A stretch of 64,000 bases of DNA from Arthrobacter humicola (GCF_022803015.1 NZ_JAFKON010000009.1:1-64000); one strand, 5' to 3'; positions 16,026 through 25,230 are shown, numbered from the stretch's first letter. A program made the numbers and translations. Notes: a model not told the origin generated them from the letters alone.

Positions 16026-19000
16026 GTGACCGAGTTCGTTGAGATGCCGCTGTTGCCGGCTTCGGATGCATCTGATGGTGGGCGGTTCAGTTACGCCGTG
16101 GCCGGGTCGGTGAGGTCCGCGTTCGAATCGGCGGCGTCAAGGCTTGAGGAGCAGTCGGGTTCGCGGGCATCGTACGTCGCCTCAGCGAAGGAGGACTTCA
16201 AGGGGCACTTCTCTGAGGTTTTCGAGGCCAACGCTGCCACGGCGAAGAATGACGCAAACGCGTTGGTGTCGGCGTTGCGGACGGTGGCCGGATACGTCGG
16301 GCAAATGATCGACGCCGGGCATGAGGAGGACGCCCGGCGTGAGAAGAACAACGAGTGGGTCCGGCGGCATAATGACCGGAATCTGCTCGAGCAGGCCGGT
16401 GATTTCTTCTTCGGCGAGGAAGAACGGCCGGGCGGGGAACCGGGGAAGGCTCCGGTGTTTGCCCCGGCCGATGCCAGGACGGGATCGCGGAATACCCCGG
16501 CGCCCGGCGGCGGGTACGGGGGCGGGACGTCCTCGGCGCGTCCGGCTCTTCTGCGGTCCTTCGCGGCAGGGTCGCGGGGCCTGGACGACGGTTTGGCGGC
16601 CGAGCCGGCCTCGTTGCACGGGCATATGTCCTCCTTCGCGTCTGATTGCTACTGGGGTTCAATAGACGCGTCCGGAGTGATCACCGCATACCGGCGGTAC
16701 TTGCAGGCGAACGAGAACGACGCGAAGTGGGCGGTAACGGTCGCGGACGCGTTTGCGGCCGCCGGCGGCGAGGGAAACATCTCGACTCTCTCGGATGCAG
16801 CCGTGAATGAGGCGTTGGCAGCGGCCGGCGTGAGCGCCAACCGGTCCGGGTTGGTCATCGATCCGCCGACGGCGGCGGGCGCGATGCCCACCAGCGGGTA
16901 CGCGAATGATCCCGTGAACACTTCGACAGGAAACTTCATCGAGCCGGAGTTGGATCTGGGGTTCGCGGGGGTTTCCTCGAATCTGTTCTTGTCCCGGATG
17001 TACAACTCGCTGGCGTCCGGTTTGGAGATGCACGGGGTGTTCGGTCCGGGCTGGGCCTCGGTTCTGGACCAGCACCTCACGGTCTCGGATGAGGGGTGCC
17101 GGTGGGTGATGGCCGACGGCCGCGCCGTGGACTTCCCCCGGGAGGGCACCGGCTGGGGCAGGGGTGTGGGAGAGAATTACTGGCTGACCCGCGAACCCGC
17201 CAACACGGCTGTCCTCACGGAGTTGGGCTCCCTGCCTGAGGGTACGGTCGAGCTCCTCGTGGTCCGGGACAACCAGGGCGCATGGTGGGCTTACAGCCCG
17301 ACCGGCGTGTGGCTCGGTGCCGGCTCCGGGCCTGGCCGGACGGTGTCCGTTCTTCGGGAAAGGCCAGCCGACGGCGGTAGTAGCGGACTGGTGACCCGGC
17401 TGGCGCATGCGCGGGGCCGTTTCCTCGACGTCGAGTACGTGGACGGGCTTGTTGCCGTGGTGCGGGCCTCGGACGGGCGCCGGGTGGAGTACGAGTACGA
17501 CGCCGGTGGCAGGCTGACGCGCGTGGCAACCGAACTCGGGGCGCGCACCTACCGGTGGAATGAGCAGGGCCTGATCGAAGCTGTGGTCTCGGCTGCGGGC
17601 GTTCTCGAGGCAGAGAACACCTACGACGAACACGGCAGGGTTGTCCTGCAGACCTCCCAGCATGGGCGCCGGACCAGGTTCGCGTATCTGCCCGGCCGCG
17701 TCACGGTCGTTTCGGATGAGGACGGCACCCGGTCCAATTCGTGGATCGCCGACGCGAAGGGCCGCCTGGTCGGCGTGCTCGATTCCCATGACCAGCGGCA
17801 GTCCATGGCCTACGACGGCCACGGAAATCTGGTGTCGTTCACGGAGCGCGACGGAACCGTCACGGTGCACGCCTACGACGGGCGGGGCCGGAAAATCCGG
17901 ACCGTGACCCCGGAAGGCGCGGACCTCACCTACGGCTGGGATGAGCAGGACCGCATCACCACGCTGGTGACGGAGTCCGGGTCGGTCGTCTCGTATGAGT
18001 ATGCCGATGAGATTTCGCGGGACCCCTCGGTGATCGTGGACCCGCTGGGCGGGCGCACCGAGCTTCAGTGGCGGAACGGGCAACTGGTCCAAGTAGTGGA
18101 CCCGGCCGGAGTGACGGTCGGCTTTGAGTACGACGGGTTCGGGGACCTGGTTTCGACCCGAAATGCAGTGGGGGACGTCGCGAGGATCGTCCGTGACCAT
18201 GCAGGCCGCCCGGTTGCGGCGCTCAGCCCGTCCGGGGCTGAAACCCGATTCAGCTATGACGGTGCGGGCCTGCTGGTGCGGCGTGAGGACCCGGACGGCG
18301 CCGTCTGGGCCTTCGAGCACGATTCGGCAGGGCGGACGACGGCGTTCGTCGCCCCGGACGGCGGGCGGACCGAACTCGAATACGCCGTCAACGGTGAACT
18401 GGTCCGGACGATCGATCCGTTGGGCCGGGCCATTGAGCGGGTCTTCGATGAGCTCGGCAACGTCACCGGCGCGGTGCTGCCGGACGGCGCCCGGTGGGGC
18501 TTTGTCCATGACACACTTTCCCGGCTGGTCGGGATCACGGACCCCGCCGGTCACGGCTGGGGGCGGGAGTACGACAAGGTCGGCGCCCTGACCGCCGTCG
18601 TCGACCCGACCGGGGTCCGCACAGACGCGACCGCAGATCGCAAGGCCGGCACGGCCACCCTGACGGACGCGTTCGCGTCCTCAACTTTCAGCTTCGATGA
18701 GTACGGGCGCCCCACGCAGGTCCAGGGTGCGGACGGCTCCGCGGAGCTCGTCTCCTATGACGCGGCGGGCAACCCGGTGGAGCTCGTCGACGGCGAAGGC
18801 GGCCTGACGGTCCTGGCCCGGGACGTGGCCGGGAAGATCACGTCGATCACCTCCCCCACCGGTGCCGTCACCCGGTACGAGTACGACGGGTGCGGGCGGC
18901 CCTGGAAGACCACGGACCCGCTCGGCGCGGTCACGGAACTGGCCTACGACGCCGATCAGCGTGTCACCGCCCGGACGCTGCCCACGGGCGAGGTCGAGAC

Positions 19001-21665
19001 CTTCGAGTACGACCCGTGCGGGCGGCTCCTGTCCCGCCGCACCCCCGGCCAGGGCGTTTCCCGGTACGGCTACGACAAGACCGGGCGGCTGACCTTCTCC
19101 CAGGACTCCTGGTACGGCACCCGCCGGTTCAAATACAACACCGCCGGGGAACTGACTGAGACCGTCAACGGCGTGGGCGGACGGACCCGGTTCGAGTACG
19201 ACGTCCGCGGGCGCCTGGTCCGCATCACCGATCCCCTGGGCGGGGTGACCACCCGCACCTACACGGCCACGGACAAGGTCGATTCCGTGACCGATCCGCT
19301 CGGGCGGGTGACCACGGCCACCTACGATCCTGCGGGGCGGCAACTGTCCCAGACCGACCCGGACGGGCACACCACCACCTGGACGTACGATTCGGCCGGC
19401 CGGGAATCCTCCACCTCGGTCGACGGGAAACTCCTGGCCGCCGTCGAACGCGACCTGATCCGCCGCCGCGTGATCATTACCGATTACACGGGCGCTGACG
19501 GGCTGGCGGTGGAGCACGAGCTGGCGTATGACCGGCGCGGGCAGCTGACCTCCCGCACCCGCGACGGCCGCGGAATGTCGTGGGAGTACGACGCCGACGG
19601 GAACCGCACCGGATTCACCGACGCGCACGGCACCACCACCACCTACATCCGGGATGCTGCGGGCCGGGTGACCGCCGTCAGGAACCCCCGGCTCGGGGAG
19701 GCCGTGTTCACCCACGACGCCTCGGGGCGTATCACCTCCGCCACCGCCGGGGACCTCGTCCAGGAATGGGCCTACCGCTACGGCAGCCTGTCCGAGCACA
19801 GCCGCACCGACCGCAACGATCTTCTCTCGGCCGATGCCACACTGATCGGCCGGGACGGGGACGGCCGGATCACGGCCCTGACCCGCGCCGGTGCCGTGAC
19901 CCGCTACGGCTACGACGGGGCCGGGCAGATGGTCTCGGCCGCCACCACCAGGAGCGGGGACCCGGAGGATTCCGCGCCGGCTTCCGTCTCGGAGTGGGTA
20001 TACGACGCCGGCGGGCGCCCGATCCGCGAATCCACCCCGGCCGGCTCCCGGACCTACGAGTACGACGCCGCGGGGCAACTCCTTGCCGTCACGGACGCGG
20101 ACGGGTCCCGGACGGAGTACGTCCACGACGGGCTGGGGCGCCGAACCCGGCTGATACTCCCGGACGGGTCCTGGACCGAGTACGCATGGGGCCAGACCGG
20201 CCACCTGAAGAGCGCGGCCGACCGCACCCCCGACGGCATGGAAACCTCCCGGCATGAGCTGTGGGTGGACGCACTCGGCGAACTCGCTGCCATCGATGGT
20301 GTGGAGCTGTGGTGGGACACCGCCAACCCCATCCCCGCCCTGGCCGGCTTTGACGGTGAACAGGTCCTTTCGCTGCCTGGTGGTGTCACCGGGATCGGCG
20401 AGGCCTGGACGGCGCCGGGCTGGCGCGCAGCCCGCCCCACCGACCAGACCGATCCCTGGGCAGTCATCGGCGCGCCGTCTATCCCGGACCCGGGTCCGGG
20501 CGGCACGCCCGGTGCTGGGGCCGCCGGCTGGGGAGCTGTGCCGGGGCTTGCCGGTGAGCTGCCCGCCGGGATCACCCTGACCGGCAACGGCGGCCTGGAC
20601 ATCGCGGGCCTGGAATGGCTCGGTGCCAGGGCGTATGACCCGGCCACCCGTGGCTTCCTCTCCACCGACCCCCTTTCCCCCGTCCTCGGCGCGGGCTGGG
20701 ACGGAAACCCCTACGCCTACGCCGGCAACAACCCTCTGAACACCACAGACCCCACCGGGCTGCGTCCGCTGACGGATGACGAGCTGAAGGCCTACGATGG
20801 CTCCAGCCGGGGAGCGTTCGCCGCGGCCGGGAACTGGGTCAAAGACAACTGGGAATACGTCGTCGGCGGCCTGGCCGTTGTGGGCGGGGCGGTGTTGATG
20901 TTCGTCCCCGGCGGCCAGGTCGCAGGCTTGGGGCTGATGAGCTTCGGCGCCGACGTCGTGATCCAGAAAGCAACCACCGAGGAAGTCAACTGGGGCCAGG
21001 CCGCGATCTCCGGTGGCCTTGGAATGGTAGGCGGCGGTGTGGGAATGATGGCGGGCAAGCTCGTCAACAACCCCGTGGTGCGCATGGCCGTGGAAAATGG
21101 CGTTGACGGGGCGATCAGCGGGGCAGGCGGCTACCTCACCGGGCCAGGGCCCCACACTCCGACGGGGTTCATACGGGCTACCGCAATTAGCACTGGGACC
21201 GGAGCCCTACCCATCGGTGGTCGCGCGGGTAAAGTCGATGTCCCACCCTCGGCGACCACCAAACTCGGAGACCTGCCACCGACGCTGGAAGGAATGCGTG
21301 GTAATCCAGCCGCGAACTTTACAGACGGAGCCTACAAATCTAGATACCTTAGCGAAGATACAATTTTGTACAGGGGCGGAGAAGCCGGAAATCCGTGGGG
21401 TCGCTGGTGGTCCGAGGACGCACCGATCAGTGTCGAGCAAGTTAGAAATGACAAAGCGGTGTTGCCTGAGTGGCCTGGCGGCGGCAAGAGCCCCATCGAT
21501 AGCGCTTTCATGGCTAGGTTCCCAGCCGGAACTGCTGTGCACGAAGGGATGACCGCACCGCAGACCGGGTTGGATGGCACGATTTATCCAGGCGGAACTC
21601 CCCAAGTCTATATTCCAGACGCAAGGACCGCGGGAGAAATTCTCAAAGAATGGAAATTGGATTAA
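16026..21665 (+). CDS. RHS-repeat polymorphic toxin with WXG-like N-terminus
   Basis: This ~1,879-residue protein has four parts. Residues ~1-110 are helical (FKGHFSEVFEANAATAKNDAN) and resemble a WXG/LXG-type targeting region without a signal peptide. A DUF6531-like entry begins near NDPVNTSTGNFIEPE. Next come more than 25 YD/RHS repeats of the form G-Y-YD--G-L, which form the toxin-enclosing cocoon. The core ends at DPTGL (~residue 1575) after YAYAGNNPLNTT. The remaining ~300 residues hold a glycine-rich hydrophobic pretoxin segment and a C-terminal tip with LYRGG, GRWWSED, AVLPEW and PQVYIP, whose activity I cannot assign. I favour the GTG at 16026 (GGGGGG eight bases upstream); the frame is open from 15948 and an ATG lies at 16044. 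It is the likely effector of the adjacent secretion genes. Confidence 0.88.
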   Translation: MTEFVEMPLLPASDASDGGRFSYAVAGSVRSAFESAASRLEEQSGSRASYVASAKEDFKGHFSEVFEANAATAKNDANALVSALRTVAGYVGQMIDAGHEEDARREKNNEWVRRHNDRNLLEQAGDFFFGEEERPGGEPGKAPVFAPADARTGSRNTPAPGGGYGGGTSSARPALLRSFAAGSRGLDDGLAAEPASLHGHMSSFASDCYWGSIDASGVITAYRRYLQANENDAKWAVTVADAFAAAGGEGNISTLSDAAVNEALAAAGVSANRSGLVIDPPTAAGAMPTSGYANDPVNTSTGNFIEPELDLGFAGVSSNLFLSRMYNSLASGLEMHGVFGPGWASVLDQHLTVSDEGCRWVMADGRAVDFPREGTGWGRGVGENYWLTREPANTAVLTELGSLPEGTVELLVVRDNQGAWWAYSPTGVWLGAGSGPGRTVSVLRERPADGGSSGLVTRLAHARGRFLDVEYVDGLVAVVRASDGRRVEYEYDAGGRLTRVATELGARTYRWNEQGLIEAVVSAAGVLEAENTYDEHGRVVLQTSQHGRRTRFAYLPGRVTVVSDEDGTRSNSWIADAKGRLVGVLDSHDQRQSMAYDGHGNLVSFTERDGTVTVHAYDGRGRKIRTVTPEGADLTYGWDEQDRITTLVTESGSVVSYEYADEISRDPSVIVDPLGGRTELQWRNGQLVQVVDPAGVTVGFEYDGFGDLVSTRNAVGDVARIVRDHAGRPVAALSPSGAETRFSYDGAGLLVRREDPDGAVWAFEHDSAGRTTAFVAPDGGRTELEYAVNGELVRTIDPLGRAIERVFDELGNVTGAVLPDGARWGFVHDTLSRLVGITDPAGHGWGREYDKVGALTAVVDPTGVRTDATADRKAGTATLTDAFASSTFSFDEYGRPTQVQGADGSAELVSYDAAGNPVELVDGEGGLTVLARDVAGKITSITSPTGAVTRYEYDGCGRPWKTTDPLGAVTELAYDADQRVTARTLPTGEVETFEYDPCGRLLSRRTPGQGVSRYGYDKTGRLTFSQDSWYGTRRFKYNTAGELTETVNGVGGRTRFEYDVRGRLVRITDPLGGVTTRTYTATDKVDSVTDPLGRVTTATYDPAGRQLSQTDPDGHTTTWTYDSAGRESSTSVDGKLLAAVERDLIRRRVIITDYTGADGLAVEHELAYDRRGQLTSRTRDGRGMSWEYDADGNRTGFTDAHGTTTTYIRDAAGRVTAVRNPRLGEAVFTHDASGRITSATAGDLVQEWAYRYGSLSEHSRTDRNDLLSADATLIGRDGDGRITALTRAGAVTRYGYDGAGQMVSAATTRSGDPEDSAPASVSEWVYDAGGRPIRESTPAGSRTYEYDAAGQLLAVTDADGSRTEYVHDGLGRRTRLILPDGSWTEYAWGQTGHLKSAADRTPDGMETSRHELWVDALGELAAIDGVELWWDTANPIPALAGFDGEQVLSLPGGVTGIGEAWTAPGWRAARPTDQTDPWAVIGAPSIPDPGPGGTPGAGAAGWGAVPGLAGELPAGITLTGNGGLDIAGLEWLGARAYDPATRGFLSTDPLSPVLGAGWDGNPYAYAGNNPLNTTDPTGLRPLTDDELKAYDGSSRGAFAAAGNWVKDNWEYVVGGLAVVGGAVLMFVPGGQVAGLGLMSFGADVVIQKATTEEVNWGQAAISGGLGMVGGGVGMMAGKLVNNPVVRMAVENGVDGAISGAGGYLTGPGPHTPTGFIRATAISTGTGALPIGGRAGKVDVPPSATTKLGDLPPTLEGMRGNPAANFTDGAYKSRYLSEDTILYRGGEAGNPWGRWWSEDAPISVEQVRNDKAVLPEWPGGGKSPIDSAFMARFPAGTAVHEGMTAPQTGLDGTIYPGGTPQVYIPDARTAGEILKEWKLD

Positions 21666-21667
21666 AC

Positions 21668-21964
21668 ATGGGCACTGATATAGATACTCTGACACTCGAT
21701 ATGCTCAGGTTTGCGAGTCTGCTGAGAATTATGGAGCTCGCCAAACTAGCTCAGAATTACGAAGATCTCGCGGTAAAACTTCGCGCTGATTCGTCAACTA
21801 AGGCTGTGGACGAGGCGCGAGAGTGGGTCTTTGGGAGCTTTGGGCAGGGCAGCGGCAGCCTCAGCGACCGATACGTTTACAAGAACGGATCAGTCGATGA
21901 TGTTCTCAACGCTGAATACGAAGAACTTCTTCAAAAGCTCACCGATTTTGCTAATGGCAGTTAG
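21668..21964 (+). CDS. Probable immunity protein for the RHS toxin
   Basis: This 98-residue acidic, mostly helical protein begins two bases after the stop codon of the toxin gene; an alternative ATG at 21650 would overlap that stop. It contains LRIMELAKLAQNYEDLAVKL and a FGSFGQGSGSLSDRY segment that recalls the FGGMGS-ND motif of DUF6966-like proteins, though I cannot confirm the match. No signal peptide or membrane segment is present, so it should act in the cytoplasm. Position directly behind the variable toxin tip, small size and lower GC than the RHS core are the usual marks of a cognate immunity gene. The function is inferred from context. Confidence 0.65.
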   Translation: MGTDIDTLTLDMLRFASLLRIMELAKLAQNYEDLAVKLRADSSTKAVDEAREWVFGSFGQGSGSLSDRYVYKNGSVDDVLNAEYEELLQKLTDFANGS

Positions 21965-22129
21965 AAACTGCTCGGGAAAAATGTGCTTACCGATGCTGGA
22001 TCTGAAATTCGACTAGCTCCTCCAATCTGGTCCTCCCGCGTCGTGCAGTAGAAGCCTTCGCTCGTCAGCCCGCGACGCACTTCGTCCCGCACCGGATCCG
22101 CAACATGCAGCCTCCGAGCACCATAGCGC

Positions 22130-22594
22130 GTGTGGGGCGCCGCCTTTGGAGGTGGCACCGTCGGCTTCGGTGGCGACCAACTGCAAAGCGGACTCGGATG
22201 GTGGGCAAAACAGGCCAAGAAAGGGTTGGCTGTTGTGGGAAGGAAAGCTGAGCATCCGGTAAGGAATGCTCTGATCCTTAGTGGCGTGCTCTTGAGCGCC
22301 ACGGCCGCGGTGATCGTGCTCGGGCCTCAGGACCATGTGATGCAGGAGGTCGTTGCATTACTCGCAGGTCTGGCCGTGGGCGTGTGGTTGCTGCGTTTTT
22401 CGCCGCTCTGGCGATGGCTTGCCATGCTGGTTTTGGTGCTGGTCCTCGTCCTCTGTTTGGTGTTGGGCCCAGCCGGAATCGCGTGGTTCGGTGGGTTTAT
22501 TTCGGGCACTCAGGCAGGACTGGCCTGGCAGCATGCAAGTAAGCGCCGTACGCCCGCTAAGCGGGCCCGGGAAACCGCAAATAAGGAACGCTGA
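22130..22594 (+). CDS. Hypothetical membrane protein, possible remnant
   Basis: This 154-residue frame starts with GTG and encodes a Gly-rich start (WGAAFGGGTVGFGGD) followed by three hydrophobic stretches at ~48-66, ~74-89 and ~95-125 (WLAMLVLVLVLVLCLVLG), ending in a basic tail (KRRTPAKRARETANKER). No ribosome binding site is clear and I do not recognise a family. It follows the toxin-immunity pair, a position where old toxin tips and immunity genes often accumulate. The Gly-rich start could come from a displaced RHS pretoxin segment. The 165 bp before it and the ~300 bp after it contain no other gene that I can support. Confidence 0.4.
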   Translation: MWGAAFGGGTVGFGGDQLQSGLGWWAKQAKKGLAVVGRKAEHPVRNALILSGVLLSATAAVIVLGPQDHVMQEVVALLAGLAVGVWLLRFSPLWRWLAMLVLVLVLVLCLVLGPAGIAWFGGFISGTQAGLAWQHASKRRTPAKRARETANKER

Positions 22595-22816
22595 CGCCAC
22601 CAACGAGGGTTCATGGGCGGTGTTGGTGCGGTCGGCATTGGCTAATTTCTTCAGAAGCCCAAAGGCATCGTCGTTCGGTCCGGAAGGCTGACTGGAAGCG
22701 AGGCTGAGGCAACACGCCTGACTGCACATTGGCTAATGGGCCGTGGTTCCTTGACCCGTATTTTTTGGCATTCGACGGGTCTCCTTGCTGTGGCATCACG
22801 ATGCAAGATGTGGATG

Positions 22817-22877
22817 GCTATCGCTCTTGGTTTCGCAAATCTGCGCGTGTATCGTTGGCTATCGTTGTATATCGCTC
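22817..22877 (+). promoter_or_regulatory. TATCG direct repeats upstream of the PadR gene, possible operator
   Basis: TATCGTTG occurs at 22850 and again at 22860, exactly 10 bp apart. TATATCGCTC follows at 22868, and a further TATCGCTC lies near 22819. Helically phased copies about 20-50 bp before the start codon fit binding by a dimeric regulator such as the downstream PadR protein. No experiment or family-specific consensus is available to me. Confidence 0.35.
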
Positions 22878-22897
22878 ACGGTTGTCCAGAGGAGAGC

Positions 22898-23440
22898 ATG
22901 ATGCGCAGTTCTTACCCGGCAGGCGGATTTCGCGGCAACAATGTCGACGGCATGTGGCAGGCCGTAGAGGAGTTGCGTTCGAGGTTCGAGAAGCGCTCGG
23001 GATCCCGGGCGGGGCGCGGCGAGGTGCGCTCGGCTGTGCTGGCACTGCTCGCCGAGCGGCCGATGCACGGCTATCAGATCATTCGTGAAATTGAGGAGCG
23101 CAGCGGCGGGACCTGGAAGCCCAGCGCTGGCTCCGTCTATCCAACCCTCCAACTGCTGGCCGACGAGGGCATTATCCGTGCTGAGGAATCCAACGGCCGC
23201 AAGATCTATTCCCTGACGGAGGCGGGCCGCGAGGAGGTAGCGGGTGCCGGCATGTCAGCGCCCTGGGAGTCGGGTCCAGCATCGGGCTCGGGGTTCGCGG
23301 CGCTGCCCAAGGCGGGCGTCGAGCTCGCACAAGCCGCCTCCCAGGTGGGACGCACCGGGACGCCGAAGCAGGTGCAGGAAGCCGTGGCGGTGCTCGATGA
23401 CGCGCGCCGCCGGTTGTACGCGATCCTCGCCCAGGGCTGA
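22898..23440 (+). CDS. PadR family transcriptional regulator
   Basis: This is a 180-residue winged-helix repressor. The PadR domain (~residues 45-115) is typical: VLALLAERPMHGYQIIREIEE, then SAGSVYPTLQLLADEGIIRAEE and GRKIYSLTEAGREEV. The C-terminal ~60 residues are helical, as in dimerising PadR proteins. The ATG at 22898 is preceded by GAGGAGAGC; a longer open frame reaches back to 22736 but lacks such a site and would add an unrelated N-terminus. The stop codon is only 5 bp from the next gene, so it is co-transcribed with the AarF-type kinase and probably controls both genes. Repeated TATCG motifs upstream may be its binding sites. Confidence 0.88.
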   Translation: MMRSSYPAGGFRGNNVDGMWQAVEELRSRFEKRSGSRAGRGEVRSAVLALLAERPMHGYQIIREIEERSGGTWKPSAGSVYPTLQLLADEGIIRAEESNGRKIYSLTEAGREEVAGAGMSAPWESGPASGSGFAALPKAGVELAQAASQVGRTGTPKQVQEAVAVLDDARRRLYAILAQG

Positions 23441-23445
23441 CGGGG

Positions 23446-25158
23446 GTGACGTCGGTTCGCCGGGACCGGGCAGCCACGGTCCCCGGCGCCGGGAACCACC
23501 GGGCCCGTTACCGCCGCATCCTACGTTTCGCCGCGTGGCATCTCGCGGTGACCTGGTGGTTCGAGCTGCTCCTCCCCCGCATCGGGCTGGTGAGGATTGC
23601 CGAGCGCACCAGGGCGAAGAGGATGCGGCGCTTCGCGCAGCGCTTCCATGCGCTGGCGGTGGACCTCGGCGGCCTCATGATCAAAGTCGGACAGTTCCTG
23701 TCCTCCCGGCTCGACGTGCTGCCGCCCGAGATCACCAAGGAACTCGAGGGGCTGCAGGACGAGGTGCCTCCGGTTTCGTTCTCCGCGATCCGAGCCCTCG
23801 CCGAAGCTGAGCTGGGCGCGCCGCTGGAGCGGTTGTTCGCCTCGATCGAGGAGACACCGATCGCGGCAGCGTCCCTCGGGCAGGCGCACCGGGCCAGGCT
23901 TCGCCCGGACGACGCCGCCGACACCGGTCTCGACCGTGTGGTTCTGAAAGTACAGCGGCCGGGCATCAACGACATTGTCGACGTCGACCTGGCGGCACTG
24001 CGCAAAGTGGGCGGCTGGCTCAGCCACGTACGCCTGGTGTCAGATCGTGCTGACATGCCCGCCCTGGTCGAGGAGTTTGCGCAGACCAGCCTTGAGGAAA
24101 TCGACTACCTGAATGAGGGGGCGAACGCGGAGCGGTTCGGGGTCGATTTTGCCGATGACGCCCGGGTGGAGGTGCCCGGCGTCGTCTGGGAGCGAAGCAC
24201 CCGCCGCGTGCTCACCCTCGAAGACGTGACAGCGATCAAAATCACGGACTCGGTGGCGCTGCTGGCTGCCGGTATCGATCCGGCGCAGGTCGCCCCGGTT
24301 TTTGCCTCCGTCATGTTCGACCAGATGTTCACCACCGGGTTTTTCCACGCCGATCCGCACCCGGGCAACATTTTTGTCACGCCGGCTACGGATCCATCCG
24401 CAGCGCACCCCTGGAAGCTGACCTTCATCGACTTCGGCATGATGGGCGAGATCCCGCCGAGCACACGCAGCGGTCTGCGGAAGCTGCTCATCGCGGCCGC
24501 TTCGCGTGACGGCAAGGGTCTGGTGGCCGCCATCCGGAACGTCGGTGTGCTGGTGCCTTCGGCGGACACTGTGGAGCTTGAGCGGGCAATGACGCACCTC
24601 TTCGCCCGATTTGGCGGGATGGGCTTCGCCGAGCTTCGCGAGGTCGACCCCAGGGAGTTCCGGGAGTTCGCGGTGGAGTTCGGTGACACTGTCCGGTCCT
24701 TGCCTTTCCAATTCCCGGAGAACTTCCTGCTCATCATCCGGGCCATGTCACTGACGTCGGGTGTGTGCAGCTCGCTGGACGCCCGGTTCAATCTGTGGGA
24801 TTCGGTCGAACCCTATGCGGCGCAGCTGCTGCGCGACGAGCGCGGCAACATCGTGCAGGACGTTGCCCAGCAGGCGCTCGATGCCGCCGGGATGGCGCTG
24901 GGTCTGCCGAAACGTATGGATGGGCTGCTAACCCGATTCGAGGACGGTTCACTGTCGGTGGCAAATCCGCGCCTCGAGCGGCAGCTGGGACGGCTTGACC
25001 GCACGGCGCAGCGATCAGCATCGGCGCTGATCTTCGGCGCCCTGCTGGTTTCCGGCTCCGTGGTCCGCGCGGATGACATGGTGCTCGGCAATGTCCTGAT
25101 GATCGCGTCAGTGCTTCCGCTGCTGCATGGGCTGTGGGTGGGGCGCAGCGGCCGCTGA
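23446..25158 (+). CDS. AarF/UbiB (ABC1) family atypical protein kinase
   Basis: This 570-residue protein carries the ABC1/UbiB hallmarks: the KxGQ motif in GGLMIKVGQFLSSR (~75-88), PIAAASLGQAHRARL (the alanine-rich loop that replaces the glycine loop, ~140-154), VVLKVQRPGI with the ATP-binding lysine, ExD-type EEIDYLNEGANAERF, FFHADPHPGNIF (~302-313) as catalytic loop and FIDFGMMG as the metal-binding DFG equivalent. Two hydrophobic helices lie at the C-terminus (~525-562). Family members support isoprenoid-quinone or lipid metabolism at the membrane through ATPase activity; the lipid partner here is unknown. GTG start, in operon with the upstream PadR gene. Confidence 0.88.
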   Translation: MTSVRRDRAATVPGAGNHRARYRRILRFAAWHLAVTWWFELLLPRIGLVRIAERTRAKRMRRFAQRFHALAVDLGGLMIKVGQFLSSRLDVLPPEITKELEGLQDEVPPVSFSAIRALAEAELGAPLERLFASIEETPIAAASLGQAHRARLRPDDAADTGLDRVVLKVQRPGINDIVDVDLAALRKVGGWLSHVRLVSDRADMPALVEEFAQTSLEEIDYLNEGANAERFGVDFADDARVEVPGVVWERSTRRVLTLEDVTAIKITDSVALLAAGIDPAQVAPVFASVMFDQMFTTGFFHADPHPGNIFVTPATDPSAAHPWKLTFIDFGMMGEIPPSTRSGLRKLLIAAASRDGKGLVAAIRNVGVLVPSADTVELERAMTHLFARFGGMGFAELREVDPREFREFAVEFGDTVRSLPFQFPENFLLIIRAMSLTSGVCSSLDARFNLWDSVEPYAAQLLRDERGNIVQDVAQQALDAAGMALGLPKRMDGLLTRFEDGSLSVANPRLERQLGRLDRTAQRSASALIFGALLVSGSVVRADDMVLGNVLMIASVLPLLHGLWVGRSGR

Positions 25159-25230
25159 TCGAGCCGGTGACGGGGTTTTGCCGCACCCGGACACCATCGG
25201 GTTCCGCTGCCGGGGCGATATCATCAAGCC

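Noticed and set aside
18681..21155. 824-aa leftward frame opposite the RHS gene
   Set aside because: It is the antisense of the regular YD repeats, whose codon periodicity keeps several frames open. No start signal or domain is seen.
22013..22336. Leftward frames behind the immunity gene that might be a transposase remnant
   Set aside because: The fragment containing RYGARRLHVADPVRDEVRRG looked gene-like, but I could match it to no transposase motif and found no terminal inverted repeats.
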